Positions 24,421-33,187 of a DNA stretch of 36,622 bases are shown here, piece after piece. Each line of letters starts with the position of its first letter. The first letter of the stretch is position 1. Source of the DNA: Yoonia sp. (GTDB taxonomy: Bacteria > Pseudomonadota > Alphaproteobacteria > Rhodobacterales > Rhodobacteraceae); NCBI GenBank assembly GCA_028822885.1, contig JAPKCP010000001.1, positions 1 to 36,622 on the forward strand, written 5' to 3'. The notes under the pieces were generated by a model. The model was not told the DNA's origin and made no database searches. It saw only the letters and a list, made by a program, of their open reading frames with translations. A program made the position numbers and the translations under genes.

Positions 24421-25796
24421 CAGAAGAAATCAATTGTCACTTGCAGGAGCCGTTCAACTTCTGGCACGTCTGCTGACATTGCAAAAATCGAGATGACGTC
24501 GCCCTCTTCGATGCGGGTCTCTCCGTTAGGCTTCAACATTTTGTCGCCCTTTAAGACGCCACCAACCAAGACACCTTCTGGAAAGGCTATATCCCTAATT
24601 TTTTTGCCAGCGATAGACGACGTACTGAGGACTTGGGCTTCGATAACTTCTGCCTCGGCATCACCAATCGAATAGACGCCGCGCACTCGGCCGTGGCGAA
24701 TGTGCCGCAAGATTGAGGATACGGTCGTCGCACGCGGGTTGATATAGGCATCAACGTCAAGCGGTCCCATCAAAGGGATCAATGTCGGATCGTTGATCAG
24801 GCAAATCGCCATCTTGCAGCCCATCTCTTTGGCACGCACCGACGTCAGCAAGTTGGTTTTGTCGTCATCAGTTACCGCAAGAATGGCATCAGCTTTGCCA
24901 ATATTGGCTTCTTCTAACAAAGCAGAATCAAGCCCATCGCCATGCAAAACAATCGTACGATCCAAGGCGTCGGCGGCATGTTCTGCCACGGTTCGGTCCT
25001 TCTCAATGACTTTAACCCGAATGCGATCTGTCCGTTCCTCGAGCTGTTTGGCAACACCAAGACCAACATTGCCACCGCCCACGATGACAATCCGCTCTTG
25101 CTTGGCATGTGTTTTGCCGAAAATTTCCAGCGACCGTGTCAGGTCTTCGGTGTTGGTGAAGATATAACAATCATCACCCACAAAAACCTGATCACGCGGT
25201 GATGGCACGAACAAAACCCCGTCACGCCGTATCCCAACAACAATAGCGCGTAAGGTTGAAAAGAGGTCCGTAAGTTGCCGCAAAGGCGTATTAATGACTG
25301 GACAGTCCACATCAATATGAATGCCAATAAGCTGGGCTTTACCTTCAAGAAAGCTCTCTGTATCGAAAGCCGCTGGCGATGCTAACCGCTGCAAAGCGGC
25401 CTCAGCAACTTCCTTTTCTGGTGAAATCACAACATCGATGGGCATATGATCACGCCGGTAAAGATCAGTATAGATTGCCTCTAAGTAATTCTGTGCCCGT
25501 AAACGCGCGATTTTGCGCTGCACCGAAAAAACAGAATGCGCGACCTGACAGGTTACCATGTTCACTTCATCAGAATGCGTTGCCGCGATAATCATATCGG
25601 CGTCCCGCGCCCCTGCCCGGTCAAGCACATCTGGATAGCTAGCAAAACCTGCAATGCCTTGAACATCAAGCGTCTCAGTCGCGCGACGTACCAATTCTGG
25701 GTTATTATCAACGACAGTTACGTCATTGTTTTCCCGAGATAAGTGGCGGGCAATTTGCCAGCCAACTTGCCCGGCACCGCAGATAATTACTTTCAC
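24420..25796 (-). CDS. trkA: Trk potassium uptake regulatory protein TrkA
   Basis: Cytoplasmic NAD(H)/nucleotide-binding subunit that gates TrkH. The 458 residues hold two tandem RCK modules. The first Rossmann fold begins at residue 1 with IICGAGQVGWQIA, and the second near 230 with VIVGGGNVGLGVA. Each is followed by a C-terminal ligand-binding subdomain. The start overlaps the ntrX stop by four bases, joining potassium uptake to the nitrogen-regulation operon. This order is known from other alphaproteobacteria. Confidence 0.95.
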   Translation of the reverse strand: MKVIICGAGQVGWQIARHLSRENNDVTVVDNNPELVRRATETLDVQGIAGFASYPDVLDRAGARDADMIIAATHSDEVNMVTCQVAHSVFSVQRKIARLRAQNYLEAIYTDLYRRDHMPIDVVISPEKEVAEAALQRLASPAAFDTESFLEGKAQLIGIHIDVDCPVINTPLRQLTDLFSTLRAIVVGIRRDGVLFVPSPRDQVFVGDDCYIFTNTEDLTRSLEIFGKTHAKQERIVIVGGGNVGLGVAKQLEERTDRIRVKVIEKDRTVAEHAADALDRTIVLHGDGLDSALLEEANIGKADAILAVTDDDKTNLLTSVRAKEMGCKMAICLINDPTLIPLMGPLDVDAYINPRATTVSSILRHIRHGRVRGVYSIGDAEAEVIEAQVLSTSSIAGKKIRDIAFPEGVLVGGVLKGDKMLKPNGETRIEEGDVISIFAMSADVPEVERLLQVTIDFF

Positions 25797-27196
25797 GGCG
25801 TTTCGCCCTCAAGATATGCCACCCGTGCACCCGCTTTTGATGTTGTGGCGACACCCAACGACTTTAATTTGCGATGCAATGCTGACCGTTCCATCCCCAC
25901 AAATGAAGCAGTCCGACTAATATTACCGCCAAAACGGTTAATTTGCGTGAGCAAGTATTCACGTTCAAACAGCTCTCTCGCTTCGCGCAGCGGCAATGTT
26001 GCAAGCCCACCGGACAAAACGATCCGGCCTTCATCAGCGGGGCCTTCGTCTGATGAGGGCAGCTCTTTTGCGCTGATGTCACTGTTGCTTTCGCCAAGAA
26101 TGAGAACCCGCTCTACGACATTTTTAAGCTGACGCACGTTACCCGGCCATTGCATCGTTTGGAGAAGCGCGCGGGCGTCCTCAGCCAAGGCACGCAGTGG
26201 CAGACCTTGCGCCTTGTTGAGCATTTCGATGAAATACTCTGCCAGAAGCGGAATATCCTCGCGGCGTTCTTCAAGGCTTGGTACGGCAATTGGGACAACG
26301 TTCAGGCGATGAAAAAGCTCTTCACGGAACACCCCTGCATCAATTTCGGTGGGCAAGTCTTTGGTAGTACTCGAAATAACACGCAAATCAACTTCAACAT
26401 TCTCAGTGCCACCAACGCGCTGGAACGTTTGGTCAACCAAAACACGCAGAATTTTCGATTGGGTCCCAAGTGGCATATCAGCGATCTCGTCAAAGTAGAT
26501 CACACCGCCATTTGCCTGTTCCAGCAACCCTTTTTCGACGCCTTTTGCTGGCGATTCACGACCAAACAACACTTCTTCCATACGATCAGGTTCAACAGAT
26601 GCAGACGTCACCGTCACGAAAGGCGCATCAGCACGGTTTGAATTGGTGTGGATATAACGTGCAGCAATTTCCTTGCCAGCACCTGCGGGGCCAGTCAACA
26701 TCACGCGACCATTCGATTTTGTCACTTTGTCGAGGTTGCCTTTCAACATGCGGAAGGCAGCGCTATCACCCAGCATGTCGGTATTACCTGCGTCGCCACG
26801 TCTCAGCGCGACGTTTTCACGACGCAAGCGCGATGTTTCCATTGCCCTGCGGACAACGACGAGCAGCTGATCGATGTTAAACGGTTTTTCAATGAAATCG
26901 TAAGCACCTTGCTTGATCGCAGCGACCGCAATCTCAATGTTACCGTGCCCTGAAATGATGACGACCGGTACGCCCGGATGGTCCCGCTTCACTGCTTTAA
27001 GTATGTCGATACCATCCATATTGCTGTCTTTGAGCCAAATATCGAGGATCATAAGTGCCGGTGCCTCAGCCTCAATCTGAGCCATGCAGTCATCAGATGT
27101 ACCTGCAAGTCTTGTCGTAAAGCCTTCGTCGATCAGGATATCCGAAATAAGCTCTCGGATATCGCGTTCATCATCAGTAATCAGAATATCGCCCAT
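25793..27196 (-). CDS. ntrX: Nitrogen-regulation response regulator NtrX (no GAFTGA loop)
   Basis: Response regulator paired with NtrY. I chose the ATG at 27196 (467 residues, MGDILITDDERD), with GAGGGA five bases upstream, over the ATG at 27208 that overlaps the ntrY stop. The receiver domain has phospho-Asp52 (LMILDIW) and the conserved Lys in FIEKPF. The AAA+ domain has Walker A GPAGAGKE and Walker B VIYFDEIAD. Where sigma-54 activators carry GAFTGA after LFG, this reads RESPAKGVEKG. A Fis-type helix-turn-helix closes the protein (NISRTASFVGMERSALHRKL). Sigma-54 activation is therefore unlikely; it probably acts as a DNA-binding regulator in another way. Confidence 0.92.
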   Translation of the reverse strand: MGDILITDDERDIRELISDILIDEGFTTRLAGTSDDCMAQIEAEAPALMILDIWLKDSNMDGIDILKAVKRDHPGVPVVIISGHGNIEIAVAAIKQGAYDFIEKPFNIDQLLVVVRRAMETSRLRRENVALRRGDAGNTDMLGDSAAFRMLKGNLDKVTKSNGRVMLTGPAGAGKEIAARYIHTNSNRADAPFVTVTSASVEPDRMEEVLFGRESPAKGVEKGLLEQANGGVIYFDEIADMPLGTQSKILRVLVDQTFQRVGGTENVEVDLRVISSTTKDLPTEIDAGVFREELFHRLNVVPIAVPSLEERREDIPLLAEYFIEMLNKAQGLPLRALAEDARALLQTMQWPGNVRQLKNVVERVLILGESNSDISAKELPSSDEGPADEGRIVLSGGLATLPLREARELFEREYLLTQINRFGGNISRTASFVGMERSALHRKLKSLGVATTSKAGARVAYLEGETP

Positions 27197-27204
27197 GTGT
27201 TCCC

Positions 27205-29460
27205 TCATGCTGGTATTTTTTTGGCCACAACACCAAGTGGTGCAATTGGCAGTGTAATGATGGCACAGGCACCCGCGTGGGTGTGGCCGTCGAAAATGGT
27301 CGCGTCCGTCAACGTCAAAGTGCCGCCGTGTTCTTCAATAATCTTCTTCACGATCGGCAACCCAAGCCCGGTCCCCTTTTCGCGTGTCGTAACGTACGGC
27401 TCAAACAAGCGAGCCCTGTCTTCTGGCAAGCCAATACCATTATCTTGAATAGTAATTTGGCACATATCTTCGGCTACCATCATCATCACCCGAATTTCAG
27501 GCCGTAAGATAGTTACTTTTCCTTTTTGCTGACCGCTCTCAATGGCTTCACCAGCGTTCTTAATCAAGTTTGTAAGCGCCTGCGAGATCATTGTACTGTC
27601 GATATCAGCCCTGACAATCTCATCCGGTAAGTCAGCAACGATCGTCACGTTTGGCTGGCCTGCTTCCTGCAAAATGACAGCATCACGAACGAGGGTCACC
27701 AAATCATTCTCACGCAACTCGGGCTCTGGCATCCGCGCAAACTTGGAAAATTCGTCAACGATGCGCCGTAAGTCATTAGTTTGGCGGACTATCACATCCG
27801 TCATTTGGTCAAGTTTTTCAGCGTCTTCCCCCACCTGCGACCGAAACTTGCGTTTAATACGTTCGGCGGACAATTGGATTGGTGTCAGTGGGTTCTTGAT
27901 CTCATGGGCAATCCGCTGCGCGACATCGCCCCAAGCAGCCATGCGTTGCGCGCTAACAAGATCAGTCACATCATCAAATGCCACAACGTATCCTTCAAGG
28001 TCCCCAATCTCGTTCCGACGCGGCGCCATACGCACAAGCAGGCTTTCTTGCTTTCCGTCTCGAATGAGATTGATCTGCTCTTGTACGACCGAGCGTTCAC
28101 CGGAAAAAAGCTTGCCAAAAAGTGGCTCGAATTCTGGGACAGTGATCGCCAACGCACCTTGTGTTTGATTTGGACCAACAGCCAGCAGCCGTTCGGCTGA
28201 CTTGTTCACAAACGTCACATTGCCGTCAGCATCTAGCCCAACGACCCCTGAAGTGACGGAACTGAGCACTGAATCAAACAAGCGTCTGCGCAGTTCAGTT
28301 GTGTTATTTGTCTCGACCAATTCGTCTCTTTGTCGCTTTAGCTGGGTCGTCATTTGGTTGAAATAATACCCAAGTTGCGCAATTTCGTCGTCGCCATCGT
28401 CTTCAATTACACGGACATCAAGATCACCGGCCCCAACCCGCTGCGACGCAGATACAAGCCGCCCCACAGGACGTGCAAGGCGTTCGGCAAACCACAGGCC
28501 CAGCCAGATTGCCGCCAAGATCAAAATGACCGCAAACCCAAGATATAAAAGGCCAAATTGAAATAGCCAGCGCCCACGTTCGTTCTCAAGCTGGTCATAA
28601 AGTGCATAGGTTTCTTTAGTTTTATCCAGAAGAAACAGCACAGATCCATCAACTTCGCGCGTGATATACAAATACCTATCAACAAAAGCCGCCAGCGGGA
28701 TGAGCGCCCGGAACTCGTTGTTGGCAGCATCCTCGATTATTGCAATGCCCGCCTCAAGTGCTTCTGCAAAATCTGCAGCGCTTGGCACCTCAAAATCGAA
28801 ACGATACGAACTCTCATCTCTTGCAACAATCTCACCACCACTGTCGATTACAAAGGCCTCGGTCAGACTACTATCAATCTGAACTTGAACTGCACGCAGC
28901 GTTTGTGCAGTTTCAGCTTGGCTCATGAAAAAAGTTTTTGTCCGCTCTTGGTTGAGGTAACGCGCAAGTCCAAACCCGTCTCGCGTCAACTCACTGCGGT
29001 GCTCAAATTCATAGGCTTGTGCCGTCGAAAGCGACGTGCTGACCACGTTGCGAACACGCTCGGAAAACCAGCTTTCAAGACCAAGATTGATCGAAAGCAT
29101 CGCAAAAATTGCTACAAGCACTGTTGGGATTAAAGCCAAAAGGCCAAAAACACCTGTTAAACGTAAGTGCAAGCGGGACCCAGCAGATTTCGCACGTCGC
29201 GCTGCAATCATTTGCGCAACACGGCGCAGCACAAGAACCGCAACGACAAGAACATAGACAAGATCTGCCAGCAGTACCAACCGCAGCATTGGCGACGATC
29301 CGCCCTGATCAAGCGGTCCAAGAACGTAAAACGTGAGCGCGGCCAAAATTGGCCCAAGCATGACCAAGCCAAGCGTGAACGCGTTCTGTACCCGCCGCCG
29401 ACGGGACCAGCGACTCAGTCGCGAAACATCAATGCCCAAAAGGGTACGCTGTGCGCGCAT
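27205..29460 (-). CDS. ntrY: Transmembrane nitrogen-regulation sensor kinase NtrY
   Basis: Membrane kinase for NtrX. The 751 residues show hydrophobic segments at about 27-49, 57-79, 102-125 and 301-324, with an extracytoplasmic region of about 175 residues between the last two. A HAMP domain follows (about 325-380), then a PAS region (about 390-500), the phosphoacceptor box RIAHEIKNPLTP with His519, and ATPase boxes NLIKNAGEAI, DNGIGLP and GTGLGLPIVKK. This is the standard NtrY architecture. It sits 98 bases downstream of ntrC and directly upstream of ntrX. Confidence 0.95.
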   Translation of the reverse strand: MRAQRTLLGIDVSRLSRWSRRRRVQNAFTLGLVMLGPILAALTFYVLGPLDQGGSSPMLRLVLLADLVYVLVVAVLVLRRVAQMIAARRAKSAGSRLHLRLTGVFGLLALIPTVLVAIFAMLSINLGLESWFSERVRNVVSTSLSTAQAYEFEHRSELTRDGFGLARYLNQERTKTFFMSQAETAQTLRAVQVQIDSSLTEAFVIDSGGEIVARDESSYRFDFEVPSAADFAEALEAGIAIIEDAANNEFRALIPLAAFVDRYLYITREVDGSVLFLLDKTKETYALYDQLENERGRWLFQFGLLYLGFAVILILAAIWLGLWFAERLARPVGRLVSASQRVGAGDLDVRVIEDDGDDEIAQLGYYFNQMTTQLKRQRDELVETNNTTELRRRLFDSVLSSVTSGVVGLDADGNVTFVNKSAERLLAVGPNQTQGALAITVPEFEPLFGKLFSGERSVVQEQINLIRDGKQESLLVRMAPRRNEIGDLEGYVVAFDDVTDLVSAQRMAAWGDVAQRIAHEIKNPLTPIQLSAERIKRKFRSQVGEDAEKLDQMTDVIVRQTNDLRRIVDEFSKFARMPEPELRENDLVTLVRDAVILQEAGQPNVTIVADLPDEIVRADIDSTMISQALTNLIKNAGEAIESGQQKGKVTILRPEIRVMMMVAEDMCQITIQDNGIGLPEDRARLFEPYVTTREKGTGLGLPIVKKIIEEHGGTLTLTDATIFDGHTHAGACAIITLPIAPLGVVAKKIPA

Positions 29461-29558
29461 TGCCCTGTCTTCCCACGGGGTTACCCCCGCAATACCGCCG
29501 AGTTATGTGGTCCTTGCCAAAAGCACTGCGCCTTTGGGGCCACGGTTATGTTGCGGTT

Positions 29559-30926
29559 TTACATCAACTTACGACGGCGTGTCACGCGAATATCGAGGTC
29601 TATGATCTTCTTGCGAAGAGTATTTCGATTAATTCCTAATAAATCAGCGCATTTTGCTTGGTTTCCTGCTGTGGCATCAAGCGCAATCTCGATCAATGGC
29701 CCTTCGACCTCCTTTAGGATTCGGTTGTACAGTCCGGGTGCTGGCAGTTCACCCCCGTGTAAATCAAAGTATCGACGCAAGTGTTTTGCAACTGATCCTG
29801 ACAGCTTGTCCGTATTGTTTACTGATAAATGAGGTTCCATCGCCGGTTGATTTCCCAGTACCATCTCAACCTCGGGCCGCGATATTTCTTCTTCGCTCGC
29901 TGTGAACACAAGGCGTTTGACTGCGTTCTCTAGCTGGCGGACATTTCCCGGCCAACTGTAGGCGCGGATTAGTGCCAATGCGCTCTCACTCACCCGACGC
30001 AAAGGCGCGCCATCACGTTCGGCCCGGCCCAGAAAATGATCAGCCAACAATGGTATGTCGTCCACACGTTCGCGCAGCGGCGGCACAGCAATTGTCACGC
30101 CACCAAGCCGGTAAAACAGGTCCTCACGAAACTCGCCAGATTCGATAAGGCCAGCCAAATCCGTCCGGGATGTCGCTAAGATACGTGGGGCAGTGTCGCC
30201 GAGACTATCAAGCATCCTCACAATCTTTGCCTGCGCCAAATCGTCTAGATCGCTCACTTCATCGAACAAAAGAGAGCCACCGCGCGCGCGCGCCAAAACT
30301 GAATTCGCCCCATCCATGCCATCTAAGTCCACAGCAGACGCGCTTACAAACGGCAAATTTCGGCGATCAGAGAAATCGTGAATCGCTTTCGCAATCAGAG
30401 ATTTACCCGTCCCACTTTCACCCGTGACCAGAACAGGCATCGACGTATTCATTACCCGCGCGACAAGCCGGTAAAGCCCCTGCATCGCGGGTGTGCGACC
30501 AACAAGCGGGAGGTCAGACGTCGCACTCGCGCTACCTTCTGGTCGCTGCTGTGGGACACGACGCTTGATCTCAAGTGCACGGGCCGCCCGTTTCATCAAG
30601 TCAGGCAGATCAAATGGCTTTGGAAGATAGTCGTAAGCGTCTGCTTCTGCTGCCTGAATCGCAGTCATTATTGTGTTTTGAGCAGAAATCACGATGACTG
30701 GTAACCCCGGTCGCGCTGCTGAGATCAGTGGTAATTGCTCAAGCCCGTTTCCGTCTGGCATCACCACATCAGAGATCACAAGATCACCTTTGCCCTCTTC
30801 TACCCACCGCATCAGGGTCACCAAAGACGATGTCGCATGAACCTTGCAGCCCGCGCGCGTCAATGCTTGCGTCAGCACTGTCCGAATCGTGCGATCATCA
30901 TCAGCAACGAGCACTGTTCCGTCCAT
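29559..30926 (-). CDS. ntrC: Nitrogen-regulation response regulator NtrC, Rhodobacter type (no GAFTGA)
   Basis: Response regulator of the NtrB/NtrC pair. The 455 residues have a receiver domain with phospho-Asp53 (ISDVVMPDGNG) and Lys103 (LPKPF). The AAA+ domain has Walker A GESGTGKS (169-176), Walker B SLLFDEVSD, the sensor region GEFREDLFYRL and WPGNVRQLEN. About twenty residues are missing between PFVSASAV and RARGGSLLFDE, exactly where LFGHEKGAFTGA sits in enteric NtrC. Rhodobacter capsulatus NtrC is known to lack this loop and to activate sigma-70 promoters. A Fis-like helix-turn-helix is at the C-terminus. It shares one base with the ntrB stop. Confidence 0.95.
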   Translation of the reverse strand: MDGTVLVADDDRTIRTVLTQALTRAGCKVHATSSLVTLMRWVEEGKGDLVISDVVMPDGNGLEQLPLISAARPGLPVIVISAQNTIMTAIQAAEADAYDYLPKPFDLPDLMKRAARALEIKRRVPQQRPEGSASATSDLPLVGRTPAMQGLYRLVARVMNTSMPVLVTGESGTGKSLIAKAIHDFSDRRNLPFVSASAVDLDGMDGANSVLARARGGSLLFDEVSDLDDLAQAKIVRMLDSLGDTAPRILATSRTDLAGLIESGEFREDLFYRLGGVTIAVPPLRERVDDIPLLADHFLGRAERDGAPLRRVSESALALIRAYSWPGNVRQLENAVKRLVFTASEEEISRPEVEMVLGNQPAMEPHLSVNNTDKLSGSVAKHLRRYFDLHGGELPAPGLYNRILKEVEGPLIEIALDATAGNQAKCADLLGINRNTLRKKIIDLDIRVTRRRKLM

Positions 30927-32008
30927 CAGGTCTGTCCTTCTTCAAGTATGTCGTCAGTTTGTGCCACGGGCAAAGACACCCGAAACGTCGTGCGCCCCGG
31001 CGTGCTATCAACCGAAATCCAGCCACCGTTTTCGCCAATCAGCTTAGAAACAAGCGCAAGACCAAGCCCCGTCCCATTCTCGCGACCCGAGACAAAGGGT
31101 TCAAAAATGTCATTGGCAATTCCTGGTGGCAAGCCCGGTCCATCGTCAATAATTTCGATTTGCAATGGCAACTGGGCTGTCGTGCCATCCAATCGCGACA
31201 CCCGCAAAGAGGGGTCATAGAATGTGTGTAACGTAATTTTTCCACCCGGCCCACCGACCTCTGCCGCGTTTTTGATTAAGTTTAGCAAAACTTGCAAAAG
31301 CTGGTCTGAATCAGCCTTTGTGGATGGCAGGGAGGGGTCATAGTCTTCCACGAACATCATATGCGCGGCAACACCCACTGACGCTGAACGCCGCGCCCGA
31401 TCAAGGACGTCGTGAATATTTACAGTTACAAGATTTGGTGGCTGCAGATTGCCAAATTGTTCAACCTGTTCAAGAAGCTTCACGATCCTGCGGCTTTCAA
31501 CCACGATCAGATCGGTCATCTCTTGATCTTCGGACGTTAGCCCCATCGAAAGTAGTTGTGCCGCGCCAGTGATTCCCGCCAGTGGGTTCTTAATCTCATG
31601 CGCGAGCATTTCAGCCATACCAATCGCCGATTTTGCGGCCTTAGAGGAATTCTCATTTTGCACCAATCGACTCGCAATTTCACGCGGACTGATCATCATG
31701 ATCATTGCGTCGTCTGTGCCCTGAAGCGGTGCAATCTGCACATTGCAATGCATGGGCGCGCGCATACCTGACCCCACATCAACATCATTCACGAACAGCG
31801 AGGTCCGGTTCCGCCTTGCCCGCGCGAAAGCGAGTTCAAGAGGCGCATTAATCATCACCTTTTCCCACAAGTTCGCACCATTCAGAACCTTTGCTGAAAG
31901 GTTCAGAAATGTCTCAGCGGCACCGTTGCTGGCCATGATGACGTCGTCCCCATCAAGTAAAAGTGCTGGAACTGGGAGCGATGACCAAAGGGCTGCGTCG
32001 TTAATCAT
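30926..32008 (-). CDS. ntrB: Nitrogen-regulation histidine kinase NtrB
   Basis: Soluble kinase/phosphatase for NtrC, controlled by PII proteins in related bacteria. The 360 residues comprise an N-terminal PAS region (about 5-115), the phosphoacceptor box MLAHEIKNPLAGITGAAQLL with His137, and ATPase boxes LIKNAAE, DDGPGLP and GTGLGLALVSKL. No membrane segment is seen. The start overlaps dusB by four bases and the stop overlaps ntrC by one. No glnB or glnK gene is present in the window. Confidence 0.95.
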   Translation of the reverse strand: MINDAALWSSLPVPALLLDGDDVIMASNGAAETFLNLSAKVLNGANLWEKVMINAPLELAFARARRNRTSLFVNDVDVGSGMRAPMHCNVQIAPLQGTDDAMIMMISPREIASRLVQNENSSKAAKSAIGMAEMLAHEIKNPLAGITGAAQLLSMGLTSEDQEMTDLIVVESRRIVKLLEQVEQFGNLQPPNLVTVNIHDVLDRARRSASVGVAAHMMFVEDYDPSLPSTKADSDQLLQVLLNLIKNAAEVGGPGGKITLHTFYDPSLRVSRLDGTTAQLPLQIEIIDDGPGLPPGIANDIFEPFVSGRENGTGLGLALVSKLIGENGGWISVDSTPGRTTFRVSLPVAQTDDILEEGQT

Positions 32009-33000
32009 GCGGCAACCTGCTTGGTGGTGGTCAGCGCGTCAGGCAATAATCTCAGCACCTGCGCAGGATCTTTATCCATCAGAATCGCCTTGCGAAGCGC
32101 TGTCTCAGTCTGAGCATCATCCATGTACCATCCAAGATGTTTACGCGACACCTTGCGACCCATCTCCACACCGTAGAACGTCAGCATTGCCTCGTAGTGC
32201 GCTGATACTAGACCTATAAGATCATTTCCTTGCGGTGGGTCCATTACAACACCACCCGCAAGTTCGGCCGCTACTTGCGCCAACTTCCAAGGCCGACCTT
32301 GCGCCCCACGTCCGATCATTATGCCGTCCGCATGCGATAATTTCAGCGCCTGCATGCCGGTTTGCGCGTCTACAATGTCACCATTTGCGATGACGGGAAT
32401 GCTTACGGCGTCTTTGATTTGGCGAATGGCCGCCCAATCAGCTGCCCCTTTGTAGAACTGACACCGAGTCCGACCATGAATTGTGACCAGCCTAATACCA
32501 GCATCCTCAGCTCGTTTTGCCACCAACGCGGCGTTGAGAGAATCGTGATCCCATCCCAGACGGGTTTTTAACGTGACGGGTATGTCCACTGCGGCAACCA
32601 CTGCTTCAATCAACGACAATGCGTGATCAGGGTCTTTTAACAAAGCAGACCCAGAATAGCCCGTTGTCACGCGTTTAGCGGGACAACCCATGTTGATATC
32701 AATGATCGCAGCCCCATTGCCTGCAACAATTTTTGCAGCCTCAGCCATCCATTGCGCGTCACGCCCAGCAAGCTGCACAGCCGTGCCGTCTTGGTCAAAT
32801 CCAAGCTCGGCACGTTCGCGCACGCCGGGCTTGGCTTGCACCATCTCTTGTGACGCGACCATCTCACTAACGACCCAAGATGCACCGAAAGATGCAACCA
32901 GTTGGCGAAACGGCAGGTCCGTGATTCCCGCAAGCGGCGCTAAGACCACAGGGGTACAATCAGACTTACCGTTAATGATATCGAGGAAATCGTGGCTCAC
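32005..33000 (-). CDS. dusB: tRNA-dihydrouridine synthase DusB (NifR3)
   Basis: FMN-dependent enzyme that reduces specific uridines in tRNA. The 331 residues form a TIM barrel with the flavin-binding start APLAGITDLPFRQL, the catalytic Cys106 in INMGCPAKR, and the phosphate-binding regions VTIHGRTRCQFYKG, PVIANGDI and GIMIGRGAQGRPW. The start is GTG, with AGCAGG a few bases upstream. The historical name nifR3 comes from its place ahead of ntrBC in Rhodobacter, exactly as here. It is the first gene of the Ntr block and is divergent from ispDF. Confidence 0.94.
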   Translation of the reverse strand: MSHDFLDIINGKSDCTPVVLAPLAGITDLPFRQLVASFGASWVVSEMVASQEMVQAKPGVRERAELGFDQDGTAVQLAGRDAQWMAEAAKIVAGNGAAIIDINMGCPAKRVTTGYSGSALLKDPDHALSLIEAVVAAVDIPVTLKTRLGWDHDSLNAALVAKRAEDAGIRLVTIHGRTRCQFYKGAADWAAIRQIKDAVSIPVIANGDIVDAQTGMQALKLSHADGIMIGRGAQGRPWKLAQVAAELAGGVVMDPPQGNDLIGLVSAHYEAMLTFYGVEMGRKVSRKHLGWYMDDAQTETALRKAILMDKDPAQVLRLLPDALTTTKQVAA

Positions 33001-33187
33001 ACATGCCTGCTTTCAGTTGAAGATATACAAAATTTACCTGTCTTGATCCCAAACAACAACTCCCCGCGCACAAAAAAGCAGCGTAATTTATAATATGCAT
33101 AAAAATTAATCGCATTGACTATGCAAATGTCGGAATTGCGTCGGTGGTAGGGAACGCCTACACCTATCGAGATACAAAGGATAACCA
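33001..33187. promoter_or_regulatory. Divergent promoter region between dusB-ntr and ispDF
   Basis: The 187-base spacer is AT-rich, with TATAAT-like sequences on both strands around 33086-33096 (TATTAT and TATAAA on the minus strand). It also holds a TTGACT on the plus strand at 33115-33120. No complete -35/-10 pair with good spacing is clear for either direction. AAAGGA six bases before the ispDF start is a good ribosome-binding site. Confidence 0.35.

Noticed and set aside
27542..28168. A 208-codon plus-strand frame opposite ntrY
   Set aside because: It is antisense to the ntrY kinase core, and its Ser/Arg-rich composition mirrors the codon pattern of the real gene.
29167..29832. A 221-codon plus-strand frame spanning the ntrY-ntrC junction
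   Set aside because: It overlaps the coding ends of both genes on the opposite strand, with low-complexity basic composition and no family resemblance.
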